Translations under genes and position numbers: made by a program | The notes under the pieces: generated by a model | The model's database searches: none | Seen by the model: the letters and a program-made list of their open reading frames with translations, nothing else | Told to the model about the DNA's origin: nothing | Assembly (NCBI RefSeq): GCF_900765565.1 | Contig: NZ_CAAFRZ010000099.1 | Location: 1-6,224, forward strand | DNA length: 6,224 nucleotides | DNA from: an uncultured Dialister sp. | Lineage (GTDB): Bacteria; Bacillota; Negativicutes; Veillonellales; Dialisteraceae | Direction of reading: 5' to 3' | Shown here: positions 5,524 to 6,224 of the stretch, one piece after another | Layout of the letters: each line of letters begins with the position of its first letter | How positions within the stretch are numbered: the first letter of the stretch is position 1

Positions 5524-5634
5524 CGGCGAACATATAGGAAAGCGCCGCAATATATATTCTGATTTCGCAGCTTTGCTGCAACTAGATACCACAGTCTGCT
5601 TCGCAGAACCTGCTCCAAAAGGCGGATCCATCCC
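5524..5634. repeat. Intergenic mini-hairpin cluster upstream of tsaD
   Basis: gcagc-ttt-gctgc and tctgc-ttc-gcaga are perfect triloop hairpins of 5 bp, and a looser gcggc / gccgc pairing lies near 5524-5549. The cluster ends in gcggatccatccc (5622-5634), a block also found at 131 and 5895. Short minus-strand open frames through 5494-6000 follow the repeats and show no protein-like features, so none is called as a gene. Confidence 0.5.
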
Positions 5635-5701
5635 GTTTGGCTGAAACAAAAGAGATGCATCAAGGAAGACGGCATGCATGAAGTACAAAACTGCCGGTTC
5701 C

Positions 5702-5848
5702 CGTCATTTCGAGCGGTGGCAAGGGAACTGGATTCGCAGGGAGCCGCAGGCGACTGAGAATCCAGTGACACGCTTCCTCCGGTGGTAAACACACTGCATG
5801 CAGAAACAGTCAAAAATCGCTACAGCTTCGAGGAGTCGAGAAATCTTT
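5702..5848. repeat. Composite palindromic repeat
   Basis: actggattc (5727-5735) pairs perfectly with gaatccagt (5758-5766); after one mismatch cag/ctg extends the stem around a 14-base loop. Flanking half-motifs gtcatttcgag (5702-5712) and gtcgagaaatc (5834-5844) look like the two arms of one inverted repeat separated by the palindrome. ctgcatgcag (5794-5803) is a perfect palindrome within it. No coding signal is seen. Confidence 0.45.
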
Positions 5849-5914
5849 CTTGCTTTCGGGAATACAGAGCTTCTCTGCCATCCTGAACGGCTCTGCGGAT
5901 CCATCCCCCGCCCT

Positions 5915-6096
5915 TCTCCAAGGGGGCACGTGATTACCGATATTTTCTGTATGTGACACATCCCCTGAGCATGCAGGCCCTTAGAGAAGGGCCGCGGCAA
6001 AGCCGCTGGACCTCAACTCTCAAATCTCAACTCTCAACTCTTTCCCCAACCATGAAGGCCCTTGGAGAAGGGCTGCGGCAAAGCCGCAGGATGGAT
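5915..6096. repeat. Mosaic dispersed repeat, right copy
   Basis: Same-orientation counterpart of 335-499. It carries gccctt-agag-aagggc (5977-5992), gcggc-aaa-gccgc (5994-6006), tggac and four heptads ctcaact, ctcaaat, ctcaact, ctcaact (6012-6039), then gccctt-ggag-aagggc (6058-6073), gcggc-aaa-gccgc (6075-6087) and aggatggat. The hairpin stems are kept while loops and copy numbers vary. The 21 bases just before it (5895-5915) match 131-151, so the right copy continues further left without interruption. Confidence 0.75.
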
Positions 6097-6158
6097 GCGG
6101 CGAAGCCGCTGGACCTCAATTAAGTGAGAAGTGAGGAGTGAGGAGTGAGGAGTGAGGA
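6097..6158. repeat. GC triloop hairpin with two opposed heptad arrays
   Basis: gcggc-gaa-gccgc (6097-6109) is followed by tggac and one ctcaatt unit (6115-6121). Then comes a run on the opposite sense: aagtgag, aagtgag, gagtgag, gagtgag, gagtgag (6122-6156). The repeat switches from ctcaatt to aagtgag with no gap, making a symmetric junction. Confidence 0.7.
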
Positions 6159-6178
6159 GTAAACTGGATCCCGAGGAG

Positions 6179-6224
6179 TGGACACGTCCGAAAGTGAGGC
6201 CCCCATATTTTGGACACGTCCTCA
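6179..6224. mobile_element. Possible outer end of an IS3-family element running off the window
   Basis: From about 6193 the sequence agtgag-g-ccccca...ttttggacac resembles, by memory, the terminal repeats of IS3-family (IS150-group) elements, which typically read like agtgaccccc-aaaagttggaca. The 11-mer tggacacgtcc occurs twice as a direct repeat (6179-6189 and 6211-6221). No transposase is inside the window, so the call depends on the sequence to the right. Confidence 0.3.

Noticed and set aside
5494..6000. Three overlapping minus-strand open frames of 64-101 codons
   Set aside because: All are composed of intergenic repeat blocks, overlap each other in different frames and show no protein-family features.
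6012..6158. CRISPR array
   Set aside because: The repeats are contiguous 7-base units without unique spacers, and no cas gene is present.

Overview
The window looks like chromosomal DNA from a fairly GC-rich Firmicute. The PdtaS/PdtaR-like kinase and ANTAR regulator, the UPF0173 hydrolase, the strong AAGGAGG-type ribosome binding sites and the repeat-laden intergenic DNA suggest the Negativicutes (Dialister/Megasphaera type). That placement is inference, with no marker gene decisive beyond tsaD.

All five protein genes lie on the minus strand. In transcription order (right to left) they are: tsaD (4413-5435), the tRNA t6A threonylcarbamoyltransferase; a soluble sensor histidine kinase (2937-4355); an ANTAR-domain, RNA-binding response regulator (2340-2930); a UPF0173 metallo-beta-lactamase-fold hydrolase (1313-1978); and a DUF47/PhoU-like protein (629-1240). 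The kinase and regulator are separated by 6 bases and form a two-component pair acting most likely by transcription antitermination. tsaD lies 57 bases upstream of the kinase and may share its transcript. The hydrolase and DUF47 genes are separated by a perfect 11-bp hairpin that probably terminates or attenuates between them.

The intergenic DNA (1-628, 1979-2339, 5436-6224) carries no convincing gene but is highly structured. It contains: (i) short tandem arrays with a 7-base period built from several different units; (ii) many mini-hairpins with GC-rich stems and three- or four-base loops, including a recurrent module gcggc-NNN-gccgc joined to heptads; (iii) a long mosaic repeat present in two direct copies (335-499 and 5915-6096) that bracket the gene block; (iv) a 181-bp segment with imperfect terminal inverted repeats (2060-2240), a MITE-like candidate; (v) a roughly 185-bp palindrome-rich segment (152-335) that seems to interrupt the left repeat copy relative to the right one and could be a structured RNA or a mobile palindromic element. 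The extreme right end resembles the outer end of an IS3-family insertion sequence.

No tRNA, rRNA, CRISPR array or known riboswitch was recognised. The least explained material is the heptad and mini-hairpin repeat system, not the genes.
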